A DNA stretch of 64,000 bases, from positions 467,041 through 531,040 of the forward strand of contig KN834764.1 of NCBI GenBank assembly GCA_000827265.1. The letters run 5' to 3'. The translations under genes were made by a program, and so were the position numbers. Below the pieces are notes generated by a model. That model saw only the letters and a program-made list of their open reading frames with translations, ran no database searches and had not been told where the DNA came from. Numbering within the stretch: the first letter of the stretch is position 1; the number at the start of each line of letters is the position of its first letter. Positions 1-11,405 of the stretch are shown piece after piece. Source of the stretch: Collybiopsis luxurians FD-317 M1 (taxonomy: Eukaryota > Basidiomycota > Agaricomycetes > Agaricales > Omphalotaceae).

Positions 1-3000
1 TGCAAACTATACTCCATTTGATCGAATGTATACTTTAGCGAGTAATCCAGTTGCCGGCGCGGAGTTTTTTCACTTGGTGATTAATCAATTTGTGGGCAAA
101 TTTCTTGGAATGGAAAGGCGAAACAAGTGAGGAGTCTTTGGGAGAGTCAAATGTTTTTATGGAGTGACAGAAGCTCAAAATCGGGGTTCGTTGCACCTGC
201 ACATACTGATATGGCTAGTAGGTGCTCTGTCACCAAAGGAAATCCAGGATCGTTGTGCTATCGATGTTGAGTTCAAACAAAGGCTGTTTGAATGGCTAGA
301 GAGTATTTTTGTATTTGAATTCCCAAAAGATACAGCAAGCATTGATGGGCCATATGAGCGCCGGTATAGGAACATTTTGGGACGACCACCGCATCCATTG
401 AATCCGGAATTTGACAGGATCTGGCCTCAGTATCTTAGAGAAGTATTGGAATGCTGTGGTCATTTACATCAGCACAGTGATACGTGTTTTAAAAAGACAC
501 CACGAACAAAATGGTCTTTAACTGCGGAGGAACAAGATGCACTTTGTCGATTCAACTATCCATATCCAGTCATAGAAAAGAGTTTTATTGATGAAGATGG
601 TAAAATTCATCTGAAACGACCAAATGGCAGAATGGTTAGCTATCTGCCTGCGGTTTCCGGTTGTTTCCAGTGCAATAGTGATGGAAAATTCATTGGGTCA
701 GGGGCAATGGGAATGGCGGTCAGCATCTACATGTCCAGTTATACGGCAAAATCTTCTCTGGACTCTGCAGTAGTGGCTAGTGCTTTGGCAGCTGCCATGA
801 CGTCGCTAAAGGGATCAGGTGAATTGAATCTAGAAAGCGAGGAACAATGTAGAAAATTGTTACTCAAGACATTGAATCAAGCAAATGCAAGGAGGGAACT
901 ATCTGGCCAGCAGGTAGCAACTTCTCTGCTTGGATATTCAAATCATATTACAAATTGTTGCTTTGCTCGATTTTATTGGTCAAAACTGTTGACTTGGATC
1001 TCCTCTGAACTGTTTCCTGCCTTTGCACAACTGAAAAATAAACCATACAATTCAAATACTGAACCTTTTAGGTGAGAATAGAGTTTGGCTCTGTGTGTAT
1101 ATCAATATAATCTGGAATTATATAGGGAAGTTAAAAATGACAATTCCAATGATGAAATTTCACTTCCAGATATTCCCATTAACTCGGCGGAAGAGCCACT
1201 TGTTGATCTTGATGATCACGATGGATCATTGGAAAATCCACATGAAGAGAGACAGACAATTCATAGCCCAGAAGACATGATTATGTTAACGTCAGCTGAA
1301 TCTGATGAAGAGAACATACCGATGTTAGCTTCAACAATATATGACATTTTTTATCGTCCATTTGAATGCTGGGACATTTGTATGTGGGACCTGATTGCAA
1401 AATTTGAAAAGCTGTCTTTGAAGAAGATCACCTCGCAAGAGCAAACGGAAGGCTTGTATGTCAATTTTATCCTAAAAGTGATAATGAATAGAAGTGAACA
1501 GTGTATCATTTCCGGCTTGGCCATCCTGAATGCGATACTCATGTGCTTCGGAAACGACAAAAACCGGTGATTCTGGTATTGATTGGTTATGGAATTCCTC
1601 GTCGCGATGTGGAGTCTCAGATGAACAAGTATGCCGCTGTGATGTTGACTCTTTTCAAACCTTGGTCGGATGACATAAAGTCGCCATTAAAATCAGCTGC
1701 CGAATCATGGAGATTAAGTTTTGAAAAGTTCCTGCAGGTATGCCCTGAAAGACATCAAAAAATTATGGACCATTTTCAAGAATACTGGGAATGTCGAAAA
1801 GCTGCAGATGATTTTTCTCAGCAATGGCGTCGGAAAGATGTTTCATTTAGAAAGGTTCATTTTGATGGTTGTGAAGTTGCTGAGGGTGAAGACTTACAGG
1901 ATGACTTGGAGTGGCAAGAAGGGCAAGAAGATGTAGGCGGACATGCGGAAAACTGTGATGGAATAGATGAGAGTGCCAATTGCGATTTTGCTGAGGCAGT
2001 GGGACCAAAAACACAAGCAGAGGTGATGACTGCTATCATTTGGGCCTCAAAAGCTGGTCTTTACAATCTTCCTGCAAAAAGCATTGACATCTCTGGAACA
2101 TCATCGGAGTTAGTTTGTAAAGTTGATGTGGTAGAAGGACGGGCACTTGCGAATGTAACAAACGAAGCAATAGCTGGTGCTCGCAGATTTGCGCAAAATT
2201 GTCGAATCCGTAAGTGCATTAAATGTAATCAAAAATGTGTTTTATATGGATTGAAATGTTGTGTTTTCTGAAGAGCAAATGGAAGAAAGAGACTCGGAAG
2301 CAGAAATGTTGTTCAACTCTCATCGGAGTCAAGCAAATTTGAATCCCAGAATGACAACACTGGAGGAGGAGAAACATAGAGCACAAGAGCGAATGCTCAG
2401 GAAAGACGGTCAATCGACAGAGATTGCATGGAACCGGCTCACAGAGTGGCAACAAGTGGCACTGGCTGTTTGTGTAAAGTTTACACTCAATCACAGACAG
2501 CGTCTTGCTTTTCTCCTGATTGCAACGCAACGAATGCGCCGTTTGCATTTGGAAAATTGCGAACCGTTTTGGATGATAATTGCGGGTCCTGGTGGCACTG
2601 GAAAGTCTCATATATACGATGCGCTAAGGACATTCTTTGAGCAGATGAATCTTAGCCATGAACTAGTGTTTACTGCTCCAACTGGTGTTGCTGCAAGCAA
2701 TATAGGAGCATCGATGACTGCCTCATATCTGTCATTGCGTTTGCAATGGAAGGACCTCATAAAAGGTAACTCTGGTGGATTGAAAGCATTGGTTGACCAG
2801 TTGCAAGGGATAAAAATGCTGGTGATTGATGAATTTTTCTTTATGAGTTGCGATGACTTTTATCGTGTGTCTCAACGATTAAATTTGGCTTTGACTTGTC
2901 AAGATGATCCGTATGGCGGACTCGATCTGATCCTTTCTGGTGACCAGTTCCAACTCAGTGTGCCAAAGGCAAAGCCCTTGTATGACCACAATATATTGGC

Positions 3001-4087
3001 AATCAACAGAGGCCAGTCTGAGTTGAATTCATTAAACCAAAAAATGCGCGATAATATATCTGCAATTACTCAATACCACACAATCAAAAATTGCGTTGTG
3101 CTGAATGAAATTTTGCGACAAAGGAATTCCCGTTTTGTTGAATTGCTTAATTGACTTCGTACTGGAACATGCACAGTGGAAGGCCCACAAAGTGATCTTA
3201 TGTGGCTTCGTCATTTTTGTGTCACGGAACCGCCTTCAGAATTGGAGGTTGTGAAGTGGGCAACTTGTGCTGATGATGCTGCTCCGCTTATCACCTACAC
3301 AAATGCTGTGCGAAATCGACAGAATTTTGAAATGACAAAAGTATTTGCGAAGGCGACTAAACAGGAATTTCATATATATTATGCAGAGGATACAGTCAAG
3401 GGGCAAACCGGAAGGGTGCTCCTTGCAGGCGAGAATGCCGAAGATGCATGGAATACTGAAGTCAAGCACAATGCCAATGATCTTTCTGGGAAGCTTGCTC
3501 TGGCGATTGGTATGCCAGTGATTGTTGTAGACAATGTCACTGTTGAGCTGAAGATTAGTAATGGAAGTAGAGGAACATTGGCAGGTGTGAAATACTTTAG
3601 AAGATTTGGTCGGCGTATTGCAATTGCAGTGGACATCGACCTACTGAACTACGACAATCCCAATCAAAATACCGAACGTCGGCATCGTATTCAATTAGCA
3701 GCAAAAGTTACAACTATAAAATACAGGAAAGCAAATAGTACGAAGGTTTACAAAGCTCGCAGACAACAAGTTCCTATTATTGGTGGCTTTGCATTCACTG
3801 TGCATAATTCACAAAGTTGCTCACTGAATGCAGCATATCTCCATCTTGAGAGTTGCCTGTCAATATCTGCGGTCTATGTGTCACTGTCGCATATTAAATG
3901 TGGCTCTGAAGAGCCTCGCGGGTTGAAGATTTTGGGACATGTGTCAGCAGAAATGCTTTCAAAGCATGCATCAGAGGAAGCAAGAAAAGAAGAATGCCGA
4001 TTGGCATCTCTCGCAAATGAAACGCTTATAGAGGCAAAGGATGTCTTAACATGGTATATAGATGTGACAGGGGAGACATTTCAGTGA
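1..4087 (+). pseudogene. Helitron Rep/PIF1-type helicase, 5'-truncated by window edge and decayed
   Basis: Remnant of the replication initiator/helicase that moves Helitron rolling-circle transposons. The Rep part has the HUH motif HLHI (about 191-202) and, 180 residues later, two tyrosines spaced YMSSYTAK (728-751). The helicase part has Walker A GPGGTGKS (near 2,590), a Walker B-like VIDEFFF (near 2,825), GDQFQL, a LNEILRQ segment, and a C-terminal motif like the YVALSR of PIF1 helicases. In-frame stops lie at 128 (TGA), 1073 (TGA), 1079 (TAG) and 3152 (TGA), and the frame shifts near 1,460-1,500. A second frame change at 2,210-2,273 is neatly explained by a 64 bp intron (GTAAGT..AG, phase 1), so not every break is damage. 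The Walker B acidic pair remains, but the stops make an active protein unlikely. Family identity is secure; element ends were not found. Confidence 0.9.
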
Positions 4088-4230
4088 GAGAATGTTGCTA
4101 TGTTCATCTATTCAAAGACATAGCATTTGGTGACAGCTACTATACGTAATTTCTGAGCAGCATTTTTGATATTAACTTCATAATAGATTCAAACAGTAAC
4201 ATCGTTTCGCGTACATGTACATGGCATATT

Positions 4231-4477
4231 TTTGCCTTATGAGGGTCAAAATGGTGAAAAAATAAATAGCGCGCCCGATATTTTTTCTTAGGCGCACCGA
4301 ATTTTGGAGGCCTGCGCGCTCATTATTTTCAACCTTTGTAGCCTTGTTTGCGCCACCTTTCTGAATTTCGCCGGTGCACACTACAAATTTTCTCCCTCTC
4401 GCCCTGTCAGACTACACTTTGTCAATAGTAAAAATGTAATTATAATCTAAGGGTGCATACAGTCTCAGAGAAAGGCT
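4231..4477 (+). repeat. Left inverted arm
   Basis: Pairs with 5,163-5,412 in reverse complement, with small indels; the left copy carries an extra ~25 bp near 4,375-4,410 that the right copy lacks. Confidence 0.8.
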
Positions 4478-4538
4478 ACAAAAAGAATAATCAAGGTAAC
4501 AGAATGGCTTGGAGTGGAAATTGTATGAGAGAATATAT

Positions 4539-5112
4539 TCAAGGCAAAACTAGAGTAAATGAGATATGTATACAATCTTCGATGGCCCCTTCAAAGTTAA
4601 ATGCAGCTTGAAGAAATCCAAGCACAGGTCCCCAGAACTCCACACCTTGCAATTCTTTCTCCAAGCTCCCAAAGCCCGAACCATATCCAGTCTGGTATCC
4701 ATATTTGTTATCCTTCTCCACAGATGCCAATCGATGCTACACTGCCATAGAGAGCACCTTGCTTGAGGATGTCTTAGTAATTGGAAAAGTTTACAATGAC
4801 ATGGGGACGGTACTCTGAAGAACAGGACAACGGGAAGGTGTGAGGAAGAGGAAGACAGGTGAGGAAGAGGAGGACGGGTGCGTGTGAAAGAGCTAGGCAT
4901 GTGAAGCAATGGCAGCAAAGCGGCAGCTGGCGTTAAAGTTCACACAATATGATCACTTGCCGGTGAGCCGGAACTCCATCAACATTGCCAAGCAGATTCA
5001 AGCAAATGCAAATGTTGTTCACGTGAATTTGGCCGCCGAAGAGGCTTGCCGCTTGGAACTTCCAGATCACTTCGGCCCAACTTCGGCCGCAGGTCGAGCC
5101 TTGGATGCGTAG
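4539..5112. other. Coding-like fragments between the inverted arms
   Basis: A minus-strand open stretch (4,539-4,730, about 63 codons) with a plausible mixed amino-acid composition, and a plus-strand one (4,909-5,112, about 67 codons, beginning MAAKRQLALKF), converge within the spacer of the foldback element. Neither has a recognised family or full-length context. They may be captured pieces of host genes, or chance. Confidence 0.3.
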
Positions 5113-5162
5113 TATTTGGGTATGAATAGACCTTGCGAGCAAGGTGGTGCTGACATTCTTAA

Positions 5163-5412
5163 TAGCCTTTCTCTAAGACAGTATGCACTCACAGACACTC
5201 CTAAGATCACGAATACAAATCTACTAAACACTTCTTGATTATAATCATATTTTTACTATTGACAAAGGGCGAGCGAAATTCAAAAAGGCGGCGCAAACAA
5301 GGCTACAAAGGTTGAAAATAATGAGCGCGTAGGCCTCCAAAATTCGGCGCGCCTGGGAAAAAATATCGAGTGCGCTATTTATTTTTTCACCATTTTGACC
5401 CTCATATTGCCT
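5163..5412 (-). repeat. Right inverted arm
   Basis: Reverse complement of 4,231-4,477. The copy has an insertion of about 30 bp near 5,180-5,235 relative to the left arm, so the two arms have diverged and are not a recent perfect palindrome. Confidence 0.8.
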
Positions 5413-5440
5413 ACTATTGGTGCCATACCCCGACACATAA

Positions 5441-6011
5441 ACGTCGTTTTGTCTTAATTGATTTGAAGTTCTGCGAATGGAATTTTCTATTGTAAAGGCG
5501 ATTCAACCTGTCCGCTTGTTTAAAAAATGAGAAAAAAACAATTTGTCGGTCTTCCGGTTTCGGAAGAAATGTCTGCTCTTACCCTAAAGCAAGGTACAGC
5601 TATTGACAAGTCACGGTTACAACTTGGACTTGTTCGATGGAGGAATAGAAGATTGATGGACCTGTGGTTGAATTCACATGCAAGGGATAACTCAGGCATA
5701 AATAGCAAAATACCTGAATGGCTCCCCATTGGGGAGGAATGCTAACACAGAAAAAAAAAAGAAATTCATTCCGAAAAAGCAAAAGTGGTGTTGAAGTGTT
5801 GAGCTTCAGTAATTCACAAGTTGATAGTGTATAACTGCTTTGTGGGATAGCAATCCAAGAAGGCAATTGTTGTTGTTTGCTTGGAAAAGTCGCGGTAATA
5901 ATTTCTGCAAAGTGTTTGAATTCCAGGCATTGCTTGAAAGTGAAAAAATCTAGATCTATTTCTTAACTACAGTAGGATGAAAATCATACACAAGATGTCA
6001 AGCGATGTCTA
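5441..6011. other. Intergenic, no gene supported
   Basis: Only a short plus-strand open frame (5,527-5,745) without recognisable features. This may include the 3' untranslated region of the zinc-cluster gene transcribed leftward. Confidence 0.4.
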
Positions 6012-6807
6012 TCATTGTCTTTGTGTCGTAAGATAATCAGCACGCAATACGAAATCAAGAGGAGGTAACTTTTCAGTTCGATCGGTGCTGGAACGACTTC
6101 GGTCGTGAAGCAAAGGTGCTAATTGTGGACCTCGCACTGGGATGGAGGAACGGTACGTTGCAGGCAGAAAATTAGGCATCGGAGGAAGGACGCGGGTCAG
6201 CAGAAATGTTTCCGTAAAGGGAGAAATTTCCGCTTCTGCTGTCTCAGAAGATAAAGGTTCTTGTGCATTGATGAAAGTAAAGTTAGTTGGCTATCATCCA
6301 AATGAGACTTACGCAATGCAGCATGATGAAACAAGCTTACATAGAGTCTTTCATTCAGTTGGGTGTTTCGTCCAGATAGTCCGTCGTTGACAGCCGTTCT
6401 ATTGATATTTCGGCGTGTATTTATGCCGGCGTGCTGTGAATTCCTCAGGAAACATTTCAAAGCCTCGTTATTAATCTCTTCCTTCTGGTCCTCATAAAGT
6501 TGTAGCCTATCATATCGACATGCTAGCAATATTAAGAGAGTCAAGTGCTGCTGAATACTAATTAATAATATGGGACAAACTTATTCCAACTCGTGCACAC
6601 CTCTTGCAGGTGCGAGTACCGTCGTTTGGAGAACACTGCCGTTTACGTATATAGCAGTAATCGCATGCTGTTCAATGAATTGTACCAACAGGAAGCTTTT
6701 TAGCAGAGACATTCAATACCTTTTGCACCAAACAACAGCTTCGTTGGTGACATTCCTTTGCGTGCAGATTGGATTTCAATACTTTGACTGGGTTTCGGTC
6801 GCTCCAT
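6012..6807 (-). CDS. Small Zn2Cys6 zinc-cluster transcription factor
   Basis: Predicted nuclear DNA-binding regulator of 211 aa. Exons on the minus strand: 6807-6720, 6667-6581, 6522-6341, 6290-6012; introns of 52, 58 and 50 bp all keep phase. Residues about 30-57 form a complete zinc cluster, starting ACDYCYIRKRQC and continuing CKRCARVGITC, with spacing C-x2-C-x6-C-x8-C-x2-C-x6-C. The sixth cysteine is only restored by splicing intron 2, which supports the model. The rest is polar, then Pro/Ser/Thr-rich, with no fungal-specific middle homology domain, so it is much shorter than usual for the family. Start chosen at the first ATG of the open exon. Target genes cannot be inferred. Confidence 0.75.
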
Positions 6808-7375
6808 TTCCAATTTGAAAAGTTAGAAGCTCCCGGGATAGTACACGGACTGGAAATGGTGATGGAAGATGAGAAGGAGGCGGATCTATGGATCCGGCTT
6901 TTGGCTTTGCATTTCTAGGTCCAAATTTGGCAAGCATATATATGGAACGAGCGACGCCACAATTTGACACTAGTATATCCTTGCAATCCCCGATGGTCAT
7001 AGGGAGCTCTTGTGGAATATTTCTAGTTCGGGTTTCATTCTCATCACCAAATATTCGCATACTCGTTCTACTCTTGCATTGATTAAGAAGTCAACCTGCA
7101 CATTTGGAACGCAGTCAAGCCTTGGTTGACTCTCGCTTTCGATTTGATCCGTTGTATTTGTCTAACGTTTGCTCAGCTGTTAGCATGCGGAACCTCCTGA
7201 TAAATATCTATCTATCTATCTATCATCCGATGATATCTCAGGGAGCACAAAATTTACTAATAAAGAGTTGCACGTCGGTCTTCCAATGTACTTTTTTTTT
7301 TGTTCATTGTTTGCAAAAAATAACATATCACAAGGGGAAAAAAAACACATTTCGATATGCAGCATTTATGATTAA
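6808..7375. other. Intergenic / promoter region of the small zinc-cluster gene
   Basis: Upstream region of the minus-strand regulator. A minus-strand open frame (7,060-6,776) overlaps its first exon in another frame and is not supported as a gene. A short (ATCT)n microsatellite lies at about 7,206-7,224. Confidence 0.4.
7206..7224. repeat. (ATCT)n microsatellite
   Basis: Four to five perfect ATCT units in an A+T-rich intergenic stretch. Confidence 0.9.
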
Positions 7376-9046
7376 TCAACCATCTGTCCAGCTCCACTTG
7401 AACCTCAAACTAATCCTTTCTGCTGCCAAAACATCCTGTTCCCTATTCCATAAATGGAACTCGTTCGGTTTTTGATGACGCTGCAACAATATGTGTATAT
7501 TGATGTTCAACCATTCGTTTCCCTCCTCATCTCTTTCATAGAAATGCTCAGCCTGTAGATAGTCAGATCGGAATATGGTAGTACAATAGACCAAATGAAC
7601 AATATTGATCTGATCATGCCTAGCGGCGATTCCATGGAGGATCTGAGATATCCGAATCATCATATATGGGTCAAGCAAATCGTCCTCTGGCGGAATAGAA
7701 CCAACATGGTCCGCTTTACATTCGCATAGACAGAGCAATCTTTGAACTATGTGATCGACGCTCAAATTTTTTAATGGTATGGCAATGGAATCTTGCACTT
7801 CGATCAATTGTTTTGCAAAATCATGTTCAGTGCTGCAAATTATTTGGTAAGCAAAACATTATGGATGAAAGAGAAGATTTGAACTTGTTCAAATCGCGCT
7901 TCAATATCCCTCTTAAAGGCTTCAATTGCTCCGGAGTCACACAGCAGGCAACGGGTATGTTCGGGAATCTGAGAGTTCCAAATGACATTGACATCCAGTT
8001 TGCACTGTAACGGATTGACCACGAGTTATATTTTGCATACTGCGATCGCGCCTTTTCTCCAGTGCCGGTAACTTCGACGCATAAAGAGTAAGCATCTCCC
8101 ACAAAATGCCTAATCTTGAAACTACACTCTCCAGTTGTGGCACAAGCTGCTTCGACAGATGGTAAATCCCGCGTTCGCTTCCCCAAGAAATCACGCGCAT
8201 ATCGAATTTGCTTCCGAATCTGGTCCGAATTACTTTCATGAACAGCAGGTCTGCACAGGAACAATTCCTGGTCAATCAGGCTGCTTTGCGGGAACAAACA
8301 GTACGCGTAACCATCAACAATAATATCCATGAAGAATGCTATCGTTTGGCTATCAGGATCTTCCTGTAGAGTTAGTTCTACCATTAATCACTCACTGAAA
8401 TCAGAATATTTTAATACGTCGCCGATAGGTGAATTCAATGATCCACTTAATCGAACGAGTGCTCCGCCGCGTTCGAAATCCCAAGAACGTTTTGAAAGAT
8501 CTTGAAACCGTCCCAAGAGGTCCTCCTTCGTGTTTGCTTTCACCAGCTCGTAATCGTCTTCGAATGACGGGGATAATCGGTCAGAACTGCAATAGACATA
8601 TCCAATTCTTTCCAACCACGAACCAAATGATCTGCAATACTGCAATGGACCGATGATATCAACTAGACGTCCTCGTTGTCTTTGTTCGATAAAGCAAGAA
8701 GCTGCCACACCATGGACAAGGAATTGACGATGCCTCTATGGTGCTGTTAACAAAGAAGACAGATAGGTATGATATATCATACCAGATAACGCATAAATTT
8801 GAAAAACTCTCCTGATGAAAAATGAGATGAAAAAAATTTATCCAGTCAGTACGCCCTCCTTAAGTATCCCTGCACAAAAAATCTGTAATATCTACACATT
8901 CGCTGAAAACTGGTGATATCTTTATGACACAAAGATGACAACAAAAGATCAGCACAAGTTAATTCCCTGGATGGACATTATTATTTTATTAGGTTACTGG
9001 AAGGAATGTTCACCTACAGGTAGATCGGTAACAGGGTTCGTAACAT
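7376..9046 (-). pseudogene. F-box/nucleotidyltransferase-like family, copy B, one in-frame TGA
   Basis: Member of a family with five copies in this window. Exons: 9046-9018, 8966-8783, 8735-8418, 8363-7885, 7832-7376; introns 51, 47, 54 and 52 bp, all phase-consistent, 489 codons in total. The first two exons encode an F-box-like helical segment (CRYY...YLRRAY...FF), as in the copy at 34.8-36.6 kb, whose second exon is also 184 bp. Next comes the part aligned to the nucleotidyltransferase-like core with WLERIGY, then the AYCLFP block, and a C-terminal domain matching the other copies (for example FYERD...LAAERI). A single TGA at 8846-8848 falls where relatives have Asn or Ser after the conserved RAY. 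Everything after it is well preserved, so this is a recent pseudogene, a readthrough case or a sequence error. F-box proteins normally dock SKP1; the substrate is unknown. Confidence 0.7.
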
Positions 9047-9752
9047 TTTTCAAGTTAACATGGAAAGTGCGTTATTCTTATATAGCTCTTCAGTGAACGC
9101 TGTCCTTCCACTTCGTGCGGCAGCACCATGACCACCACGAGAATCAAAGCAACGGCATTTTCATCATCACCACCACCGCCGCAACCACTATTACCAACAA
9201 GACGACGGCAAGATTCAGATCGAGGGCACGATTCTGAGGACAGTCTCCATTTTGGGCAGGAGTCGACCGACGGCCAGACGGTAACCTATCGGCTTCAACA
9301 TTCTTCGTTCCCTTATCTATATTTCCGACTATATTTCCACAGAAGAGCAACCGTTGGGAATACCAAATTACTATCGGGGTGTATCCTCCAACTTCCAACT
9401 TGAAATTGCAATTGTAGTTGCACTGCTTCAGACAATCTGAATTGCTCGCCATTATTTCACCTGCGATCGCCATGATAAAATCTTCTCGAGGTGTGAATCT
9501 TGCCGTCCTCTTGACTAGTAATATTTACTGAATTGACTTCTGTCACATGTTTTTGCATTACACTTTTTGCTGATGATGACTTTGGCAAGACATTGGTTCG
9601 CCACATTTGTTGATTCTAGCACTGATCAAGGTGGCCTTTCTTCCTGCATTAATGTGAGGCAAGTTTTCTTTGCGCTTCAATTCACATGTTTTAATTTGGA
9701 CAATTTTTTTTTTTCATTGCAATTTTGCTGAACTCCTCACTATATAGTAAAC
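9047..9752. other. Intergenic between divergent genes
   Basis: Separates the minus-strand copy B from a plus-strand F-box gene, so it should hold both promoters. It contains overlapping open frames on both strands (9,128-9,403 and 9,144-9,473) that arise partly from a CCACCA/TGGTGG-rich stretch; neither is convincing. Confidence 0.4.
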
Positions 9753-11405
9753 ATGACGGAGATGCATCAGTCGGTGCCTGCTGTTTTTGTTGGACGACTC
9801 GGTAGAAACAAAAATGACTTTTGGCCTTTGCTCCAATCTGGCCAAGCTCTCGACAAGAATTTGCGCTCCACCGTCATTGGAATCCTTCATGATGCTGAAT
9901 TAGATTTGAACGAATTAGACCAGGAAGTTGGGAAGCTGAAGCTCCAAAGTACGAGACTGGAGCTGAAGCGAGAAACCATTAAATCCTACAAAGCAATCAT
10001 CAGCTCGTTATTGTCCCCGATTCGCGCACTTCCAAATGAGATCTTGCAAATGATATTCGTGTCGGTGCCGAATCAGCCTTCCCTTCCTCTATTACCAAAC
10101 TATTCTCTTCCTTTGACAATCAGTGCTGTATGCCACAGGTGGCGAACAGTTGCCCTCGATTCTCCTGAAATATGGAGCTATATCTCTGTGGAACTCAACC
10201 CGAAAGGAGTTTTATCGGACGAGCTGGAATCAGCTAGAACGGATCGCGCTCTTCTATATCTCAGTCGCTCTAGAAATTATCCACTGACGTTAACCTTTAA
10301 TGGAAGTCCGTGGTTGTTTCGTGAAAATGGTGTCGCAGATCACAAAGTGCTGCAATGTCTCTGTCAGCACGCCTTGCATTGGAAGGAGGTTTCGTTGCAA
10401 TGTGAGCAGTTTAACGCCGACGAGTATCCAATCTGGAACAGTCTCTCTTTATCATCGTTGGAATCATTGCTCGTTCATTTCGAAACAGACGACGCTCAAC
10501 CGATGCCTTTGGCAATGTTGAAAAATTGCCCAAAGCTTCGCACGCTCCGTACGAGAAACGTAAAGCTGCTTTCAGACGATACAGATGACACCCTTCTTCA
10601 CGGATCCATTTGTTTGGAAGAGTTTCACTACAATTTAAATGTCCCAAACCTTTATACCATACTCAGTATCTTTCCATCTCTTTGCCGTCTGTCTGTCAGC
10701 AACATCATCTTAATGGACGAACAAAATGATCTACCGGCTCCGTCTCCTCTACTTCTGCCTAATTTAAAAGAACTCCTCATTGTACTTTCAATTGTGGAAG
10801 GCAATCGCACATTGAATTTGATCTCTTCCTTAATGTCTTCATTGACGACTCCCAATCTTCGAGAACTGCATTTAGATTCAGGAGATCAGCACGACTCAAA
10901 GAACCCATTTCCAGCAATTAGTACGTTTTTGACTCGCTCGGGTTGCTCATTGGAGGTGTTTTGCTTAAAAAATATCCTTCTATCGGGAGAACACGTAATC
11001 ACTCTTCTCAAGCAAATGCCACAGCTCGTCCAGCTGACCATAGAAGATCATTTCGGAAAACAGCCTATCATCAGTGGCAATTTCTTGCGGAGTCTCTGCA
11101 GCTTTACACCCAGCATCATGCAAATGTCCCCTTTGCCAATTCTACCTGCGCTACAGATGGTAAGGCTGAAACCTACCGCTGACCGCGTTGATATCTCTGC
11201 ATTGGTTGCTTTTATTGCCTCACGAGCCGTCATCAATACGGCGCAACCACTTGGTTTTGACGTTGCGCAGTTGAAGTCTATAGAAGTAATCTTACAGCTG
11301 GAAGGTAGAGCAGCATTGACACCGCTGAGGGAGTTATTACCTTTTGCTTGTAATGGAACTAAAATTGTTGTGAAGGAGCGCGCGTTCGGTAAGTGTTTAT
11401 TTTAA
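9753..11405 (+). CDS. F-box protein with degenerate leucine-rich repeats
   Basis: 550 aa from a single long exon. Residues about 45-80 are a heptad-like helical stretch typical of agaricomycete F-box proteins. Residues about 88-140 form the F-box-like domain, starting IRALPNEILQMIF and containing SAVCHRWRTVALDSPEIWS. The rest shows loosely spaced leucine-rich segments such as LPNLKELLIVL. Such proteins are substrate receptors of SCF (SKP1-cullin-F-box) ubiquitin ligases; the substrate is not predictable. The first in-frame ATG was used. A GTAAGT at 11,391 just before the stop could be a splice donor leading to a short alternative last exon, which would change only the last few residues. Expected partners in the window: the SKP1-like gene at 29.7 kb. 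Confidence 0.85.
   Translation: MTEMHQSVPAVFVGRLGRNKNDFWPLLQSGQALDKNLRSTVIGILHDAELDLNELDQEVGKLKLQSTRLELKRETIKSYKAIISSLLSPIRALPNEILQMIFVSVPNQPSLPLLPNYSLPLTISAVCHRWRTVALDSPEIWSYISVELNPKGVLSDELESARTDRALLYLSRSRNYPLTLTFNGSPWLFRENGVADHKVLQCLCQHALHWKEVSLQCEQFNADEYPIWNSLSLSSLESLLVHFETDDAQPMPLAMLKNCPKLRTLRTRNVKLLSDDTDDTLLHGSICLEEFHYNLNVPNLYTILSIFPSLCRLSVSNIILMDEQNDLPAPSPLLLPNLKELLIVLSIVEGNRTLNLISSLMSSLTTPNLRELHLDSGDQHDSKNPFPAISTFLTRSGCSLEVFCLKNILLSGEHVITLLKQMPQLVQLTIEDHFGKQPIISGNFLRSLCSFTPSIMQMSPLPILPALQMVRLKPTADRVDISALVAFIASRAVINTAQPLGFDVAQLKSIEVILQLEGRAALTPLRELLPFACNGTKIVVKERAFGKCLF

Larger units (their letters stand above)
4205..5440. mobile_element. Foldback / terminal-inverted-repeat element, ~1.2 kb
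   Basis: Two arms of about 250 bp read as reverse complements of each other: 4,231-4,477 and 5,163-5,412. Weaker similarity continues outward to about 4,205 and 5,440. Shared landmarks include the stretch with GAGGGTCAAAATGGTGAAAA at the outer side and AGAGAAAGGCTA at the inner side. The 685 bp spacer holds short coding-like stretches but no transposase. This fits a non-autonomous TIR or foldback element, possibly one carrying host gene fragments. No clear target-site duplication was found, so the exact ends are uncertain. It lies just downstream of the Helitron remnant. Confidence 0.75.

Noticed and set aside
1457..1500. A short intron to explain the first frame change in the Helitron gene
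   Set aside because: No donor/acceptor pair restores the frame with an acceptable length; stops in both frames point to real decay.
9128..9473. Overlapping open frames on both strands, one with a hydrophobic C-terminus like a tail anchor
   Set aside because: The hydrophobic run comes from a CCACCA/TGGTGG-rich stretch; both frames overlap and no family or splice context supports either.
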